Assembly: GCF_001461695.1 (NCBI RefSeq)
Contig: NZ_AUTC01000136.1
Location: 1 to 64,000, forward strand
Reading direction: 5' to 3'
DNA length: 64,000 nucleotides
From: Sinorhizobium fredii USDA 205
GTDB taxonomy: Bacteria > Pseudomonadota > Alphaproteobacteria > Rhizobiales > Rhizobiaceae
The notes under the pieces: model-generated
The model's input: the letters and a program-made list of their open reading frames with translations, nothing else
Database searches by the model: none
What the model was told of the DNA's origin: nothing
Position numbers and translations under genes: made by a program
Shown: positions 7,729 through 19,052 of the stretch, piece after piece
How positions within the stretch are numbered: the first letter of the stretch is position 1
Layout: every line of letters begins with the position of its first letter

Positions 7729-8886
7729 ATGGACATTGCATTGCAGGCGGCGCAGCTCGACCGCTGGCTCGCGGAAGCCGCCCTGCCGCTCTGGCGCGAA
7801 AAGGGTTTCGACACGGCCGGCGGCGGCTTCGTCGAGACGATCGACATGGCCGGCGAGCCGACGCGGGCCAATCGCCGCTCGCGCGTCCAGCCCCGCCAGG
7901 TCTATTGCTTCGCGGAAGCCGGACGGCGTGGCTGGCAAGGCGACTGGCGCAGCGTCGCGGAAGGCGGACTTGCCTATTTCGATCGCGTCTACCGGCAGTC
8001 GAGCGGCTTCTACGGTGCGCTCGCCAAGGCCGACGGGGAGATCATCGATCCGTCTTTCGACCTTTATAACCAGGCCTTCGCGCTGCTCGCCTTCGCCTAT
8101 CTGGCCGACGTCCTTCCGGAGCGCAAGGCCGAGATGATCGAGCGCAGCAACGATCTCAGGCAGAAGCTCGAAGCCCATTGCAAGCATCCGGTCGCGGGCT
8201 TCGAGGAGGACAACCCGCCGCGCCTGCCGCTTGGTTCCAACCCGCATATGCACCTCTTCGAGGCCTGTCTCGCCAGCGAAGCGGTCGACGGGTTCGACCG
8301 GGTCGCCTGGGCCAATCTCGCCGACGAGATCGCCCATTTGGCAATGGATTGCTTCATCGACGCAAAGACAGGCGTGCTGCGCGAATTCTTCGACCGCGAC
8401 TGGACACCCTTTCCGGGCGAGAAGGGCCGCATCGTCGAGCCCGGCCACCAGTTCGAATGGGCATGGCTGCTCTTGCGCTGGGCGGAACGGCGCGGCAACG
8501 CCGAAGCGATCGTCAAGGCACGGCGGCTTTTCGAGATCGGCGAAGCGCACGGCGTCTGCCCGAAGCGCGACGTGGCGATCATGACGCTCTTCGACGACCT
8601 GTCGGTCGCCGACCCGGTGGCGCGGCTCTGGCCGCAGACGGAATGGCTGAAGGCGGCGATCCGCTTCGCCGCGCTCTCGGAGGGCAGCGAGCGGCAACGC
8701 TATCTCGTTTCGGCGTCGCGCGCCGCGGCGGCGCTGCAACGGTTTTTCGAAACGCCGGTCCGCGGGCTCTGGCGCGACAAGCAGAAGGCGGATGGCAGCT
8801 TCGTCGACGAGCCCGCGCCGGCCAGCAGCTTCTATCACATCATTTGCGCGATCTATGAAGTCGAGGATTGCCTGAAGCGATTGTGA
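7729..8886 (+). CDS. AGE-family sugar isomerase (mannose-6-phosphate isomerase-like)
   Basis: A 385-residue (alpha/alpha)6-barrel protein of the N-acylglucosamine 2-epimerase family. Visible features include RVQPRQVYCFAEAG, DLYNQAFALLAFAY, NPHMHLFEACLA, GHQFEWAWLLLRW and SFYHIICAIYEVEDCL near the end, supplying the conserved His/Arg/Glu residues of the barrel. The ATG at 7729 is preferred to TTG at 7714. In rhizobia such genes beside fructokinase are usually called pmi; the exact substrate (free or phosphorylated mannose) cannot be read from sequence. Confidence 0.85.
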   Translation: MDIALQAAQLDRWLAEAALPLWREKGFDTAGGGFVETIDMAGEPTRANRRSRVQPRQVYCFAEAGRRGWQGDWRSVAEGGLAYFDRVYRQSSGFYGALAKADGEIIDPSFDLYNQAFALLAFAYLADVLPERKAEMIERSNDLRQKLEAHCKHPVAGFEEDNPPRLPLGSNPHMHLFEACLASEAVDGFDRVAWANLADEIAHLAMDCFIDAKTGVLREFFDRDWTPFPGEKGRIVEPGHQFEWAWLLLRWAERRGNAEAIVKARRLFEIGEAHGVCPKRDVAIMTLFDDLSVADPVARLWPQTEWLKAAIRFAALSEGSERQRYLVSASRAAAALQRFFETPVRGLWRDKQKADGSFVDEPAPASSFYHIICAIYEVEDCLKRL

Positions 8887-8914
8887 ACATCGGCTCCCGT
8901 CGTCGCCTTCGAAC

Positions 8915-8946
8915 GGCCCGCCGCGCTTGTGGCGGGCTTTTTTCTT
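8915..8946 (+). terminator. rho-independent terminator after AGE gene
   Basis: GCCCGCC and GGCGGGC arms separated by a short loop are followed by a run of T. It separates the sugar operon from metH. Confidence 0.8.
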
Positions 8947-8981
8947 GCCTCGCGGTGAAATTGTGATCGGATCGTATGTTG

Positions 8982-9001
8982 ACATAAACATATCTTTATG
9001 T
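8982..9001. promoter_or_regulatory. palindromic operator upstream of metH
   Basis: ACATAAACATATCTTTATGT is a near-perfect 20-base palindrome with 7-base arms, 47 bases before metH. It resembles sites of ArsR-family methionine-cycle regulators (SahR type) as I recall them. That identification is inference. Confidence 0.45.
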
Positions 9002-9048
9002 GACTTAATCGACAAAGCATTTGTCGTTTTCAGAACGGGAGATTTCCC

Positions 9049-12000
9049 ATGTCCGCCGCGTCCCTCTTCGGAGATCTCTCCCCCAGGCCCGACGGCTCGG
9101 AAATATTCCGTGCCCTGCGGCAGGCAGCAAGCGAGCGCATCCTGATCATGGATGGCGCCATGGGCACCGAGATCCAGCAGCTCGGTTTCGTCGAAGACCA
9201 TTTCCGCGGCGAGCGCTTCGGCGGTTGCGCCTGCCATCAGCAGGGCAACAACGACCTCCTGACGCTCACGCAGCCGAAGGCGATCGAGGAGATCCATTAC
9301 CGCTACGCCCTTGCCGGCGCCGACATTCTCGAAACCAACACCTTCTCCTCGACACGGATCGCCCAGGCCGACTATGGCATGGAGGACACGGTCTATGACC
9401 TGAACCGCGACGGCGCGCGGCTGGCGCGGCGGGCGGCGAAGCGCGCCGAAGCAGAGGATGGCCGGCGGCGTTTCGTGGCCGGCGCACTCGGGCCGACCAA
9501 CCGCACTGCCTCGATCTCGCCCGACGTCAACAATCCGGGCTATCGCGCCGTCAGCTTCGACGATCTGAGGCTTGCCTATGCCGAACAGCTCCGCGGCCTC
9601 ATCGACGGCGGCGCCGACATCATCCTGATCGAGACGATCTTCGACACGCTGAATGCCAAGGCGGCGATTTTCGCGACGCAGGAAGTCTTCGCCGAGAAGA
9701 AAATCCACCTGCCGGTGATGATTTCCGGCACGATCACCGATCTTTCCGGCCGAACCCTCTCCGGCCAGACGCCGACCGCCTTCTGGTATTCGGTGCGCCA
9801 TGCGGCGCCCTTCACCATCGGGCTCAACTGCGCGCTCGGCGCCAATGCGATGCGCGCCCATATCGACGAGCTTTCGACCGTCGCCGACACGCTTGTCTGC
9901 GCCTATCCGAATGCCGGCCTGCCGAATGAATTCGGCCGCTACGACGAAAGCCCCGAGGCGATGGCAGCGCAGATCGAGGCCTTTGCCCGCGATGGCCTCG
10001 TCAACATCGTCGGCGGCTGCTGCGGCTCGACGCCGGCCCATATCCGCGCCATCGCCGAAGCGGTCGGCAAGTATCCGCCGCGCCAGATACCGGAGATCGA
10101 ACGCCGCATGCGGCTCTCCGGCCTCGAACCCTTCACGCTCACCGACGAAATCCCCTTCGTCAATGTCGGCGAGCGCACCAATGTCACCGGCTCGGCAAAA
10201 TTCCGCAAGCTGATCACCACGGGCGACTATGCCGCGGCACTCGACGTCGCGCGCGATCAGGTGGCCAACGGCGCGCAGATCATCGACATCAACATGGACG
10301 AGGGGCTGATCGATTCGACCGGCGCCATGGTCGAGTTCCTGAACCTCGTCGCTTCCGAGCCGGACATCGCCTGCGTACCGGTGATGATAGATTCCTCCAA
10401 ATGGGAAGTCATCGAGGCCGGGCTCAAATGCGTCCAGGGCAAGGCGCTGGTGAACTCGATCTCGCTCAAGGAGGGCGAGGAAGCGTTCCTGCATCACGCG
10501 CGGTTGGTGCGCGCCTATGGCGCCGCCGTCGTGGTGATGGCCTTCGACGAAAAGGGGCAGGCCGACAGCAAGACGCGCAAGGTCGAGATCTGCCGGCGCG
10601 CCTATCGGCTGCTGACCGAAGAGGTCGGCTTCCCGCCGGAGGACATCATCTTCGACCCGAACATCTTCGCGGTCGCCACCGGCATCGAAGAGCACAACAA
10701 TTACGGCGTCGATTTCATCGAGGCGACGCACGAGATCATCGCCACGCTGCCGCATGTGCATGTCTCGGGCGGGGTGTCGAACCTCTCCTTCTCGTTCCGC
10801 GGCAACGAGCCGGTGCGCGAGGCGATGCACGCCGTCTTCCTCTATCATGCGATCCAGGCGGGCATGGATATGGGCATCGTCAATGCCGGCCAGCTCGCCG
10901 TCTACGACGCGATCGACACGGAGCTTCGCGAGGCCTGCGAGGACGTGGTGCTGAACCGCAGTCCGGATGCAACCGAGCGCCTCCTGGAGATCGCCGAGCG
11001 CTATCGTGGGCAGGGCGGTTCGCAGGGCAAGGAGAAGGACCTCGCCTGGCGCGAGTGGCCGGTTGCGAAACGGCTCGAGCATGCGCTCGTCAACGGCATC
11101 ACCGAGTTCATCGAGGCGGACACGGAAGAGGCGCGGCTTGCCGCCGAGCGCCCGCTGCACGTCATCGAAGGGCCGCTGATGGCCGGCATGAACGTGGTCG
11201 GCGACCTCTTCGGCGCGGGCAAGATGTTCCTGCCGCAGGTGGTCAAGTCGGCGCGCGTGATGAAGCAGGCGGTCGCCGTCCTCCTGCCCCATATGGAGGC
11301 CGAAAGGCTTGCCAATGGTGGCGCGGGGACCCGCGAGAGTGCGGGCAAGATCCTGATGGCGACCGTCAAAGGCGACGTGCACGATATCGGCAAGAACATC
11401 GTCGGCGTCGTGCTCGCCTGCAACAACTACGAGATCATCGACCTCGGCGTCATGGTGCCCTCGGCGAAGATCCTCGAAATGGCGCGGCAAGAGAAGGTCG
11501 ACGCGATCGGGCTCTCCGGCCTCATTACCCCCTCGCTCGACGAGATGGTGCATGTCGCCTCCGAACTCGAACGGGAAGGCTTCGACATTCCGCTGCTGAT
11601 CGGGGGGGCGACGACCAGCCGTGTGCACACAGCGGTCAAGATCAACCCGCGGTACAGCCTCGGCCAGACCGTCTATGTCACCGATGCCAGCCGTGCCGTC
11701 GGCGTCGTGTCGAGCCTGCTCTCGCCAGAGGCGAGGGACGGCTACAAGGAGATGATCCGCGCCGAATATCTAAAGGTTGCCGACGCGCATGCGCGCAACG
11801 AGGCGGAAAAGCGCCGCCTGCCGCTGTCGCAGGCCCGCGCCAATGCGCCGAAACTCGACTGGGACGCTCATCAGCCGAAGGCGCCCTCGTTCCTGGGCAC
11901 GCGCGTCTTCGAGAGCTGGGATCTGGCGGAGCTTGCCCGCTATATCGACTGGACGCCTTTCTTCCAGACTTGGGAGCTGAAGGGCGTCTATCCGCGCATT

Positions 12001-12819
12001 CTCGACGACGAGCATCAGGGGCCGGCCGCACGGCAGCTCTTCGCCGACGCACAGGCGATGCTCGACAAGATCATTGCGGAAAAATGGTTCGCGCCGACGG
12101 CGGTGGTCGGCTTCTGGCCGGCCGGCAGCGTTGCAGACGACATCCGCCTCTTCACCGACGAGGCGCGCGAGCGGGAGCTTGCGACTCTCTTCACGCTCCG
12201 CCAGCAATTGGCCAAGCGTGACGGCCGGCCGAACGTCGCGCTCGCCGATTTCGTCGCTCCGATTGACAGCGGCAGGCCGGACTATCTCGGCGGCTTCGTG
12301 GTGACCGCCGGCATCGAGGAAGTGGCGATCGCCGAGCGCTTCGAGCGCGCCAACGACGATTACTCCTCGATCCTGGTCAAGGCGCTCGCCGACCGCTTCG
12401 CCGAGGCCTTTGCCGAGCGCATGCACGAATATGTCCGCAAGGAGCTCTGGGGCTACGCGGCGGACGAATCCTTCACGCCACAGGAACTGATCGCCGAGCC
12501 TTATGCGGGGATCCGCCCGGCGCCGGGCTATCCGGCACAGCCCGACCATACCGAAAAGGAAACGCTCTTCCGGCTGCTCGACGCAGAGGCGGCAATCGGC
12601 GTCAGCCTGACGGAAAGTTACGCCATGTGGCCGGGCTCCTCCGTCTCCGGCCTCTATATCGGCCATCCGGACGCCTACTATTTCGGCGTCGCCAAGATCG
12701 AGCGCGACCAGGTCGAGGACTATGCGACACGCAAACGCATGAATGTTCGCGAGGTCGAGCGCTGGCTGTCGCCGATCCTCAACTATGTGCCGATGCCGGA
12801 AACCGAGGCGGCCGAATAG
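9049..12819 (+). CDS. metH: cobalamin-dependent methionine synthase
   Basis: A 1256-residue enzyme that transfers methyl from methyltetrahydrofolate to homocysteine. Four modules are visible in order: the homocysteine domain (to about residue 340) with zinc ligands in GLNCALG and [10 protein letters not shown]; the folate domain beginning [13 protein letters not shown]; the B12 domain with the DVHDIGKN cobalamin-binding motif; and the AdoMet reactivation domain with [12 protein letters not shown]. Length is close to E. coli MetH. It appears monocistronic, ending one base before the convergent GMC gene. A palindrome upstream suggests methionine-cycle regulation. Confidence 0.98.
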   Translation: MSAASLFGDLSPRPDGSEIFRALRQAASERILIMDGAMGTEIQQLGFVEDHFRGERFGGCACHQQGNNDLLTLTQPKAIEEIHYRYALAGADILETNTFSSTRIAQADYGMEDTVYDLNRDGARLARRAAKRAEAEDGRRRFVAGALGPTNRTASISPDVNNPGYRAVSFDDLRLAYAEQLRGLIDGGADIILIETIFDTLNAKAAIFATQEVFAEKKIHLPVMISGTITDLSGRTLSGQTPTAFWYSVRHAAPFTIGLNCALGANAMRAHIDELSTVADTLVCAYPNAGLPNEFGRYDESPEAMAAQIEAFARDGLVNIVGGCCGSTPAHIRAIAEAVGKYPPRQIPEIERRMRLSGLEPFTLTDEIPFVNVGERTNVTGSAKFRKLITTGDYAAALDVARDQVANGAQIIDINMDEGLIDSTGAMVEFLNLVASEPDIACVPVMIDSSKWEVIEAGLKCVQGKALVNSISLKEGEEAFLHHARLVRAYGAAVVVMAFDEKGQADSKTRKVEICRRAYRLLTEEVGFPPEDIIFDPNIFAVATGIEEHNNYGVDFIEATHEIIATLPHVHVSGGVSNLSFSFRGNEPVREAMHAVFLYHAIQAGMDMGIVNAGQLAVYDAIDTELREACEDVVLNRSPDATERLLEIAERYRGQGGSQGKEKDLAWREWPVAKRLEHALVNGITEFIEADTEEARLAAERPLHVIEGPLMAGMNVVGDLFGAGKMFLPQVVKSARVMKQAVAVLLPHMEAERLANGGAGTRESAGKILMATVKGDVHDIGKNIVGVVLACNNYEIIDLGVMVPSAKILEMARQEKVDAIGLSGLITPSLDEMVHVASELEREGFDIPLLIGGATTSRVHTAVKINPRYSLGQTVYVTDASRAVGVVSSLLSPEARDGYKEMIRAEYLKVADAHARNEAEKRRLPLSQARANAPKLDWDAHQPKAPSFLGTRVFESWDLAELARYIDWTPFFQTWELKGVYPRILDDEHQGPAARQLFADAQAMLDKIIAEKWFAPTAVVGFWPAGSVADDIRLFTDEARERELATLFTLRQQLAKRDGRPNVALADFVAPIDSGRPDYLGGFVVTAGIEEVAIAERFERANDDYSSILVKALADRFAEAFAERMHEYVRKELWGYAADESFTPQELIAEPYAGIRPAPGYPAQPDHTEKETLFRLLDAEAAIGVSLTESYAMWPGSSVSGLYIGHPDAYYFGVAKIERDQVEDYATRKRMNVREVERWLSPILNYVPMPETEAAE

Positions 12820-12820
12820 T

Positions 12821-14419
12821 CTAGGGACGGTTTGCCGCGAGGATCATCGTGGCGGCCTTTTCGGCGATCATGATGGTCGGCGAATTGGTGTTGCCGGAGG
12901 TGATCGTCGGCATGATCGAGGCGTCGGCGACGCGCAGGCCCTCCACGCCCCGCAGGCGAAGCTCGGGATCGACGACGCTCTCCGGGTCGGCACCCATGCG
13001 GCAAGTGCCGACGGGGTGGAAGATCGTCGTGCCGATGTCGCCGGCGGCGCGCTTCAGCTCGTCGTCTGTCTCGTAGCTCGGCCCGGGCTTGAATTCGGCC
13101 GGGTGGTAGCGGGCGAAGGAAGGCTGCGAAACGATGCGACGGGTAAGTCGGATCGACTTCATGGCCACGTCGCGGTCGGCCTCGGCCGTCAGGTAGCGCG
13201 GTCGGATGTCGGGCGTGGCGGCAAAGTCCGGCCCCTTCAGATGCACCGAGCCGCGGCTTTCCGGTCTCAAGTTGCAGACGCTGGCGGTGATCGCCGGGAA
13301 AGGGTGAACCGGCTCTCCGAATTTTTCGAGCGTCACCGGCTGGACGTGATACTGCAGGTCCGGCGTTTCCTTTTCGGGGCCCGAGCGGGTGAAGATGCCA
13401 AGCTGGCTCGGCGCCATGGCCATCGGCCCGGAACGGCGGACGAGATATTCGAGGCCGATCGCCGCCTTGCCGATGAGCGAGGTCGCCTTCTCGTTCAGCG
13501 TCGGAACGCCGGTGACCTTGTAGGCGAGGCGAAGCTGCAGGTGATCCTGCAGGTTCTCGCCGACGCCGGGCAGTTCGTGGTGCACTTCGATGCCGTTGGC
13601 GCGGAGGACATCCGGGCGGCCGATCCCGGAGAGCTCGAGGATGTGCGGCGAGCCTATGGCGCCGGCGGAAAGCACCGTCTCGCGGCCGGCTCGCGCGCGC
13701 TTCGTCACGCCGTCATGCTGGAACTCGACGCCGACGACACGCGCCCCTTCGAGGATCAGCTTGCGGACATGCGCCTTGGTCAGGATCGTTAGGTTGCGCC
13801 GCTGCCTGGCGGGCTTCAGGAAGGCCTTGGCGGTGTTCCAGCGGATGCCGGAGCGCTGGTTGACGTCGAAATAGCCGGAGCCTTCATTGGTGCCGCGGTT
13901 GAAATCGTCCGTTTCGGGAATGCCCGCCTCGCCAGCTGCCTTCTGGAAGGCATCGAGCACCGCCCAGCGGACACGCGCCTTCTCGACCCGCCATTCGCCG
14001 CCCGCGCCGTGCATCTCGTTCGCGCCGCGATAGTGGTCCTCGGATTTCTTGAAGAAGGGCAGCACGTCGTTCCAGCTCCAGCCGGTGCAGCCGAGCTGAC
14101 GCCACAGGTCATAGTCGCGCGCCTGGCCGCGCATGTAGATCATGCCGTTGATCGAAGAGCAGCCGCCGAGCACCTTGCCGCGCGGATAGAAGAGCGACCG
14201 TCCGTTGAGTCCCTCTTCGGCGGCCGTGGTGAAACACCAGTCGGTGCGCGGATTGTTGATGCAATAGAGATAGCCGACCGGAATGTGGATCCAGTGATAA
14301 TTGTCGCTGCCGCCCGCCTCGAGCAGCAGCACCCGATGCGCCGGATTCTCCGAAAGGCGGTTGGCGAGGACGCAGCCGGCGCTCCCCGCTCCGACGACGA
14401 TATAGTCGAACGTTTCCAT
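12821..14419 (-). CDS. GMC-family FAD dehydrogenase (choline/alcohol dehydrogenase-like)
   Basis: A 532-residue flavoprotein. The FAD-binding [15 protein letters not shown] lies at the N-terminus, the GMC signatures are [18 protein letters not shown] and [15 protein letters not shown], and the catalytic His sits in HPVGTCRMG with the C-terminal [14 protein letters not shown]. It oxidises an alcohol to an aldehyde in related enzymes. It is the last gene downstream of a complete ABC importer, so the imported compound may be its substrate. Choline is possible, but no betaine aldehyde dehydrogenase is nearby. Confidence 0.9.
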   Translation of the reverse strand: METFDYIVVGAGSAGCVLANRLSENPAHRVLLLEAGGSDNYHWIHIPVGYLYCINNPRTDWCFTTAAEEGLNGRSLFYPRGKVLGGCSSINGMIYMRGQARDYDLWRQLGCTGWSWNDVLPFFKKSEDHYRGANEMHGAGGEWRVEKARVRWAVLDAFQKAAGEAGIPETDDFNRGTNEGSGYFDVNQRSGIRWNTAKAFLKPARQRRNLTILTKAHVRKLILEGARVVGVEFQHDGVTKRARAGRETVLSAGAIGSPHILELSGIGRPDVLRANGIEVHHELPGVGENLQDHLQLRLAYKVTGVPTLNEKATSLIGKAAIGLEYLVRRSGPMAMAPSQLGIFTRSGPEKETPDLQYHVQPVTLEKFGEPVHPFPAITASVCNLRPESRGSVHLKGPDFAATPDIRPRYLTAEADRDVAMKSIRLTRRIVSQPSFARYHPAEFKPGPSYETDDELKRAAGDIGTTIFHPVGTCRMGADPESVVDPELRLRGVEGLRVADASIMPTITSGNTNSPTIMIAEKAATMILAANRP

Positions 14420-14465
14420 GGGCTTTCTCTGATGTCGGGGCCCGTCGCGTGGCGGACCGATATGC

Positions 14466-15464
14466 CTACTTGTGCCGGTGTTCGAAGCCGAGCCTGCGGC
14501 CGAGGCGCGAGTTGTAGAACTCGCCGACGATGCCGCGGCGGAACAGCAGCACGCAGACCATGAAGACGACGCCGGTAATGATCGTCACCGGAAATTCCGA
14601 GGTCGCCAGATAGTTCTGCAGCGTCACGACGAGTGCGGCGCCGAAGAGCGGCCCGATCAGCGTACCGATACCGCCGAGCAGCGTCATCAGGATCACCTCG
14701 CCCGACATCTGCCAGCCGACATCGGTGAGCGTCGCGAACTGGAAAACCAGGGCCTTCAAGCCCCCGGCCAGGCCGGTCAATGCGGCCGACATGACGAAGG
14801 CGGCGAGCTTGTAGTTCCTCACCGAATAGCCAAGCGAGATCGCCCGCGTTTCGTTTTCCCGGATCGACTTCAGGATCATGCCGAAGGGCGAGTTGATGAT
14901 CCGCCAGATGACGGCGATGCCGATGACGAAGACGGCCAGCACGAAATAGTACATGTTCGAGGACTGCGAGAGGTCGATGAAACCGAACAGATGGCCGCGC
15001 GGCACCGACTGGATGCCATCCTCGCCATGCGTGAACTCGGCCTGCAGGCAGAAAAAATAGAACATCTGCGCCAGCGCCAGGGTGATCATCGCGAAATAGA
15101 TGCCCTGGCGGCGGATGGCGAAGAAGCCGATCACCGCGCCGAGCAGGGCGGCGCCGGCGACACCGACGAGAAGCCCGAACTCGACCGGCAGGCCCCCTTC
15201 CTTGACGGCATGCGCGGTGAAATAGGCCGCGCCGCCGAAGAAGGCCGCATGACCGAAGGAGAGCAGCCCCGTATAGCCGAGCAGCAGGTTGAAGGCGCAG
15301 GCGAAGAGTGCAAAGCACAGAATCTTCATCAGGAAGACGGGGTAAAAGAACAGAGGGGCCAGCAGCAGCAAGACAAGACCCGCGCCGAGAAACACCGTCT
15401 GGGCGACGATCGGTCTGCGTTCCTTCTGGTTCTGAAGTTCGAGTGTCAGCGTCATATCAAGCAT
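14466..15464 (-). CDS. branched-chain-type ABC importer permease (LivM)
   Basis: A 332-residue inner-membrane protein with about eight to nine hydrophobic helices and the LivM pattern: [22 protein letters not shown] near residue 60 and the EAA-like segment [33 protein letters not shown]. Its start overlaps the end of livH by 8 bases, indicating translational coupling. It forms the channel together with LivH. Confidence 0.93.
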   Translation of the reverse strand: MLDMTLTLELQNQKERRPIVAQTVFLGAGLVLLLLAPLFFYPVFLMKILCFALFACAFNLLLGYTGLLSFGHAAFFGGAAYFTAHAVKEGGLPVEFGLLVGVAGAALLGAVIGFFAIRRQGIYFAMITLALAQMFYFFCLQAEFTHGEDGIQSVPRGHLFGFIDLSQSSNMYYFVLAVFVIGIAVIWRIINSPFGMILKSIRENETRAISLGYSVRNYKLAAFVMSAALTGLAGGLKALVFQFATLTDVGWQMSGEVILMTLLGGIGTLIGPLFGAALVVTLQNYLATSEFPVTIITGVVFMVCVLLFRRGIVGEFYNSRLGRRLGFEHRHK

Positions 15465-16344
15465 CCCGGCCGAAGAGGCCGGCAGGCCTCAGCAGGAGAA
15501 CGATGGCCATGATCACGAAGATCACGATATTGGAGGCCTCCGGATAGAAGACCTTGGTCAGGCCCTCGGCGACGCCGAGCAGGTAACCGGTGACGATCGC
15601 CCCCATGATCGAACCCATGCCGCCGACGACCACCACGGCGAAGACGACGATGATGATGTTCGATCCCATCAGCGGCGACACCTGGTAGATCGGAGCGGCG
15701 AGCACGCCGGCAAGTGCCGCGAGCGCCGCGCCCAGGCCATAGGTCAGCGTCAGCAGGAAGGGCACGTTGATGCCGAAGGATTGCACCAGAACCGGATTTT
15801 CGGTGGCGGCACGCAGATACGAGCCGAGCTTGGTCTTCTCGATGACGAGCCAGGTGCCGATGCAGATGAACAGCGAGAAGACGATCGCCCAGCCGCGATA
15901 GATGGGCAGGAACATGAAGCCAAGATTGGCGCCGCCGGTCAAAAGCGCCGGCGTCGCATAGGGCTGTCCGGAAGCGCCGTAGAGATAGCGGAACGTGCCT
16001 TCGACGGTCAGCGCCAGGCCGAAGGTGAAGAGCAGGCCGTAGAGCGGGTCCAGCGAATAGAGCCGCCTCAGCATGGTGCGCTCGATGGCGGCCCCGATGA
16101 GGCCGACGAGAAGCGGCGCGAGGATCAAGGCCGGCCAGTAGCCGATGCCGAAATGCGCGAGCAGCAGCCAGGCGATGAAGGCGCCGAGCATGTATTGGGC
16201 GCCGTGGGCGAAGTTGATGACGCGCAGCAGGCCGAAGATGATGGCAAGGCCGAGGCTCAAAAGCGCGTAGAAGGAGCCGTTGATGAGGCCGATCAGGAGT
16301 TGTCCGAGAAAGGCCTGGAGCGGAATTCCGAAGATCATCGTCAT
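15457..16344 (-). CDS. branched-chain-type ABC importer permease (LivH)
   Basis: A 295-residue membrane protein of the LivH family. Key segments are LINGSFYALLSLGLAIIFGLLRVINFAHG at the N-terminus and VFAVVVVGGMGSIMGAIVTGYLLGVAEGL near the C-terminus. Several start choices (GTG 16347, ATG 16344 or 16338) lie immediately after the livF stop; ATG at 16344 is adopted. Confidence 0.93.
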   Translation of the reverse strand: MTMIFGIPLQAFLGQLLIGLINGSFYALLSLGLAIIFGLLRVINFAHGAQYMLGAFIAWLLLAHFGIGYWPALILAPLLVGLIGAAIERTMLRRLYSLDPLYGLLFTFGLALTVEGTFRYLYGASGQPYATPALLTGGANLGFMFLPIYRGWAIVFSLFICIGTWLVIEKTKLGSYLRAATENPVLVQSFGINVPFLLTLTYGLGAALAALAGVLAAPIYQVSPLMGSNIIIVVFAVVVVGGMGSIMGAIVTGYLLGVAEGLTKVFYPEASNIVIFVIMAIVLLLRPAGLFGRDA

Positions 16345-16347
16345 CAC

Positions 16348-17049
16348 TTACACCCCGAGCACGTCATGCAGCATGTCCATGCGTGCGGAAAGCTCCGAGA
16401 CCGGAAACTCGCCCGCCACCTTGCCATGGTCCATGAGATAGAAGCGGTCGGCGACCTTGCTGGCGAAGCGGAAGTTCTGCTCGACCAGCAGGACCGTCAT
16501 GCCGCGCTCCTTGAGTTTCTTCAGCACCTCGCCGATGCGCTGGACGATGACCGGGGCGAGGCCTTCGGTCGGCTCGTCGAGCAGCATCATCCTGGCGCCG
16601 GTGCGCAGGATGCGGGCGATCGCCAGCATCTGCTGTTCGCCGCCGGAAAGTTTTGTTCCCTGGCTGTTGCGGCGTTCGTGCAGATTGGGAAAGAGTTCGA
16701 AAATCTCCTCGATCGTCATGCCGCCTTCAGCGACGGCCGGCGGCAGCAAGAGGTTCTCGTAGACGGAGAGCGTCGAAAAGATGCCGCGCTCCTCGGGAAT
16801 GAAGCCGAGGCCGCGGTGCGCGACGCGATGCAGCGGCACGCGGATCAGGTCCTCGCCGGCGAAGGTGATCTCGCCCTTGCGCTCGCGCACGATGCCCATG
16901 ATCGCCCTGAGCGTCGTCGTCTTGCCGACGCCGTTGCGACCGAGCAGGGTCACCATTTCGCCCTCGCCGACGGTCATGTCGACGCCGTGGAGAATATGGC
17001 TCTCGCCGTACCAGGCGTTGAGGCCGGAGACCTTCAGCAGCGGTTTCAT
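16348..17049 (-). CDS. branched-chain-type ABC ATPase (LivF)
   Basis: A 233-residue ATPase with Walker A GRNGVGKTT, Q-loop region, signature LSGGEQQML, Walker B MMLLDEP and the H-loop region. The ATG at 17049 is chosen because it follows the livG stop by a single base; the longer frame runs back into livG. LivF-type ATPases pair with LivG to power import. Confidence 0.93.
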   Translation of the reverse strand: MKPLLKVSGLNAWYGESHILHGVDMTVGEGEMVTLLGRNGVGKTTTLRAIMGIVRERKGEITFAGEDLIRVPLHRVAHRGLGFIPEERGIFSTLSVYENLLLPPAVAEGGMTIEEIFELFPNLHERRNSQGTKLSGGEQQMLAIARILRTGARMMLLDEPTEGLAPVIVQRIGEVLKKLKERGMTVLLVEQNFRFASKVADRFYLMDHGKVAGEFPVSELSARMDMLHDVLGV

Positions 17050-17050
17050 C

Positions 17051-17833
17051 TCAGGCCTCCTCCGTGCCCATATAGGCGGTGCGCACCCGCGGATCCTCGG
17101 ATACGGTGGCATAGTCGCCCTCGGCCAGAATTTCGCCGCGCTGCAGCACGGTGACGTGATGACAGAGCGTGGCGACGACGGAGAGATTGTGCTCGACCAT
17201 CAGCACGGCGCGCTCGCGCGCCACCTCGCGGATGATCTCGGCGACCATGCCGACATCCTCGTGGCCCATGCCGGCCATCGGCTCGTCGAGCAGCAGCACC
17301 TTCGGGTCGAGCGCCAGCGTGGTGGCGATCTCGAGGACGCGCTTGCGGCCGTAGGAAAGATCGGCGGCGGCCGCGTTGCGCTCCTTGTCGAGGCCCACCG
17401 AGCGGATCAACTGCTCGGCCTTGCCATTCAGGGCGTCGAGCGCCGACAGCGGCTTCCAGAACTGCGTCGCAAGCCGGTTCGGCCGCTGCAGGGCGACGCG
17501 GACATTGTCGAGGACCGTCAAGTGCGGGAACACTGCCGAGATCTGGAAGGAGCGCACGAGGCCCAGGCGGGCGACCTTGTCCGGCGCGGTGTTGGTTATG
17601 TCCTCGCCGAGCAGCGTGATCGTCCCGCGGGTCGGCTGCAGGAACTTGGTCAACAGGTTGAAGACGGTGGTCTTGCCGGCCCCGTTCGGGCCGATCAGCG
17701 CATGCACGCGGGCATGATGGACATCGAGGTCGACGTCCTTGACGGCGGTGAAGCCGCCGAAGTCACGGCGGAGACCGCGGGCGGACAGAACCACCCGCGG
17801 CGCTCCATTCTCCAAGGGCACGGCGATGCTCAT
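17051..17833 (-). CDS. branched-chain-type ABC ATPase (LivG)
   Basis: A 260-residue ATPase with Walker A GPNGAGKTT, signature LSYGRKRVLEIA, Walker B VLLLDEP and the extended LivG C-terminus ending in a VRTAYMGTEEA motif. It lies 13 bases downstream of the binding-protein gene and is tightly linked to livF. Confidence 0.94.
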   Translation of the reverse strand: MSIAVPLENGAPRVVLSARGLRRDFGGFTAVKDVDLDVHHARVHALIGPNGAGKTTVFNLLTKFLQPTRGTITLLGEDITNTAPDKVARLGLVRSFQISAVFPHLTVLDNVRVALQRPNRLATQFWKPLSALDALNGKAEQLIRSVGLDKERNAAAADLSYGRKRVLEIATTLALDPKVLLLDEPMAGMGHEDVGMVAEIIREVARERAVLMVEHNLSVVATLCHHVTVLQRGEILAEGDYATVSEDPRVRTAYMGTEEA

Positions 17834-17846
17834 CGCTCGGCGCCGG

Positions 17847-19052
17847 TCAGGACTTGACGAGGTCGCAGCCGCTCTGGGCCGGATCGATGAAGGCCTCCTT
17901 GCCGGGAATGGTCGCCAGAACCTTGAAATAGTCCCAGGGCTCCTTGCTCTCTTCCGGCTTCTTGACCTCGAGCAGATACATGTCGTGGATCATGCGGCCA
18001 TTCGGCGCCACCGTCCCGTTTTCAGCAAAGACGTCGTTGACCGGCATCGCATGCAGTTCCTTGGAAACCGCATCGGCGTCGTCGGTGCCGGCCTTTTCGA
18101 TCGCCTTCAGATACTGCATGACGGCGGAATAGGTGCCGGCATGGACCATGTTCGGCATCTTGCCGGTGCGCTCCATGAAACGCTTGCCGAATTTGGCGCT
18201 TTCCTCGTTGCGGTTCCAGTAGAAACCCTCGGTCAGCGTCAGGCCTTGCGCGGCCTCGAGCCCGAGGCCATGGACCTCGGCGAGCGTGAAGAGGAGGGCC
18301 GCAAGGCGTTGCCCGCCCTGGACGATGCCGAACTCGGCGGCCTGCTTGATGGCGTTCGAGGTGTCGAGGCCGGCATTGGCAAGCCCGATCACCTTGGCGC
18401 CGGAGGATTGCGCCTGCAGCAGGAAGGACGAGAAATCGGTGGTGGCGAGCGGATGGCGGACGGCGCCGACCACCTTGCCGCCGTTTTCCTTGACGTAGTT
18501 GGCGGTGTTCTCCTCCAGCGAATAGCCGAAGGCATAGTCGGCGGTCAGGAAAAACCAGCTGTCGCCGCCCTGCTTGACCAGCGCACCGCCGGTACCGACC
18601 GCGAGCGAGTGCGTGTCGTAGGCCCAGTGGAAGCCATAGGGGCTGCATTGCTTGCCGGTAAGCTCCGTCGTCGCCGCCCCGGTGACGATATCGATCCTCT
18701 TCTTCTCCTTCGAGATCGCCTGGACGGCGAGCGCCACCGAAGAGGTAGTGAGCTCCATGATGCTGTCGACCTGCTCGGTGTCGTACCATTGCCGGGCGAT
18801 GTTGGAGGCGATGTCGGGCTTGTTCTGGTGATCGGCGGTCACCACCTCGACCGGTACGCCGAGCACCTTGCCGCCGTAATCCTCGACCGCCATCAGCGCC
18901 GCCTCATAGGAGAACTTGCCGCCGAAATCCGCATAGACGCCGGACTGGTCGTTGAGAATGCCGATCTTGACCTTGCCGTCGGATGCGTCGGCAAGGGCGG
19001 CGGTGCTGCTGGCGAGCAGAATTGCAAGCGCAGCGATCAGTTTCTTGTTCAT
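17847..19052 (-). CDS. periplasmic substrate-binding protein of LivJ/amide type
   Basis: A 401-residue type I periplasmic binding protein. The ATG at 19052 gives a signal peptide (MNKKLIAALAILLASSTAALA) with cleavage before DASDGKVKIG. The mature protein starts KIGILNDQSGVYADFGGK, the usual pattern of this family. It is the first gene of the importer operon and sets ligand specificity. The ligand is unknown; the family also binds amides, urea and aromatic compounds, so a branched-chain amino acid should not be assumed. Confidence 0.92.
   Translation of the reverse strand: MNKKLIAALAILLASSTAALADASDGKVKIGILNDQSGVYADFGGKFSYEAALMAVEDYGGKVLGVPVEVVTADHQNKPDIASNIARQWYDTEQVDSIMELTTSSVALAVQAISKEKKRIDIVTGAATTELTGKQCSPYGFHWAYDTHSLAVGTGGALVKQGGDSWFFLTADYAFGYSLEENTANYVKENGGKVVGAVRHPLATTDFSSFLLQAQSSGAKVIGLANAGLDTSNAIKQAAEFGIVQGGQRLAALLFTLAEVHGLGLEAAQGLTLTEGFYWNRNEESAKFGKRFMERTGKMPNMVHAGTYSAVMQYLKAIEKAGTDDADAVSKELHAMPVNDVFAENGTVAPNGRMIHDMYLLEVKKPEESKEPWDYFKVLATIPGKEAFIDPAQSGCDLVKS

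Noticed and set aside
8887..9048. SAM or cobalamin riboswitch before metH
   Set aside because: Leader is short and no recognised riboswitch core was seen.
7690..11628. Very long antisense open frame (1312 codons) opposite the AGE and metH genes
   Set aside because: High-GC codon bias leaves the antisense frame open; the product has no domain and no ribosome site, while the sense genes are clear.
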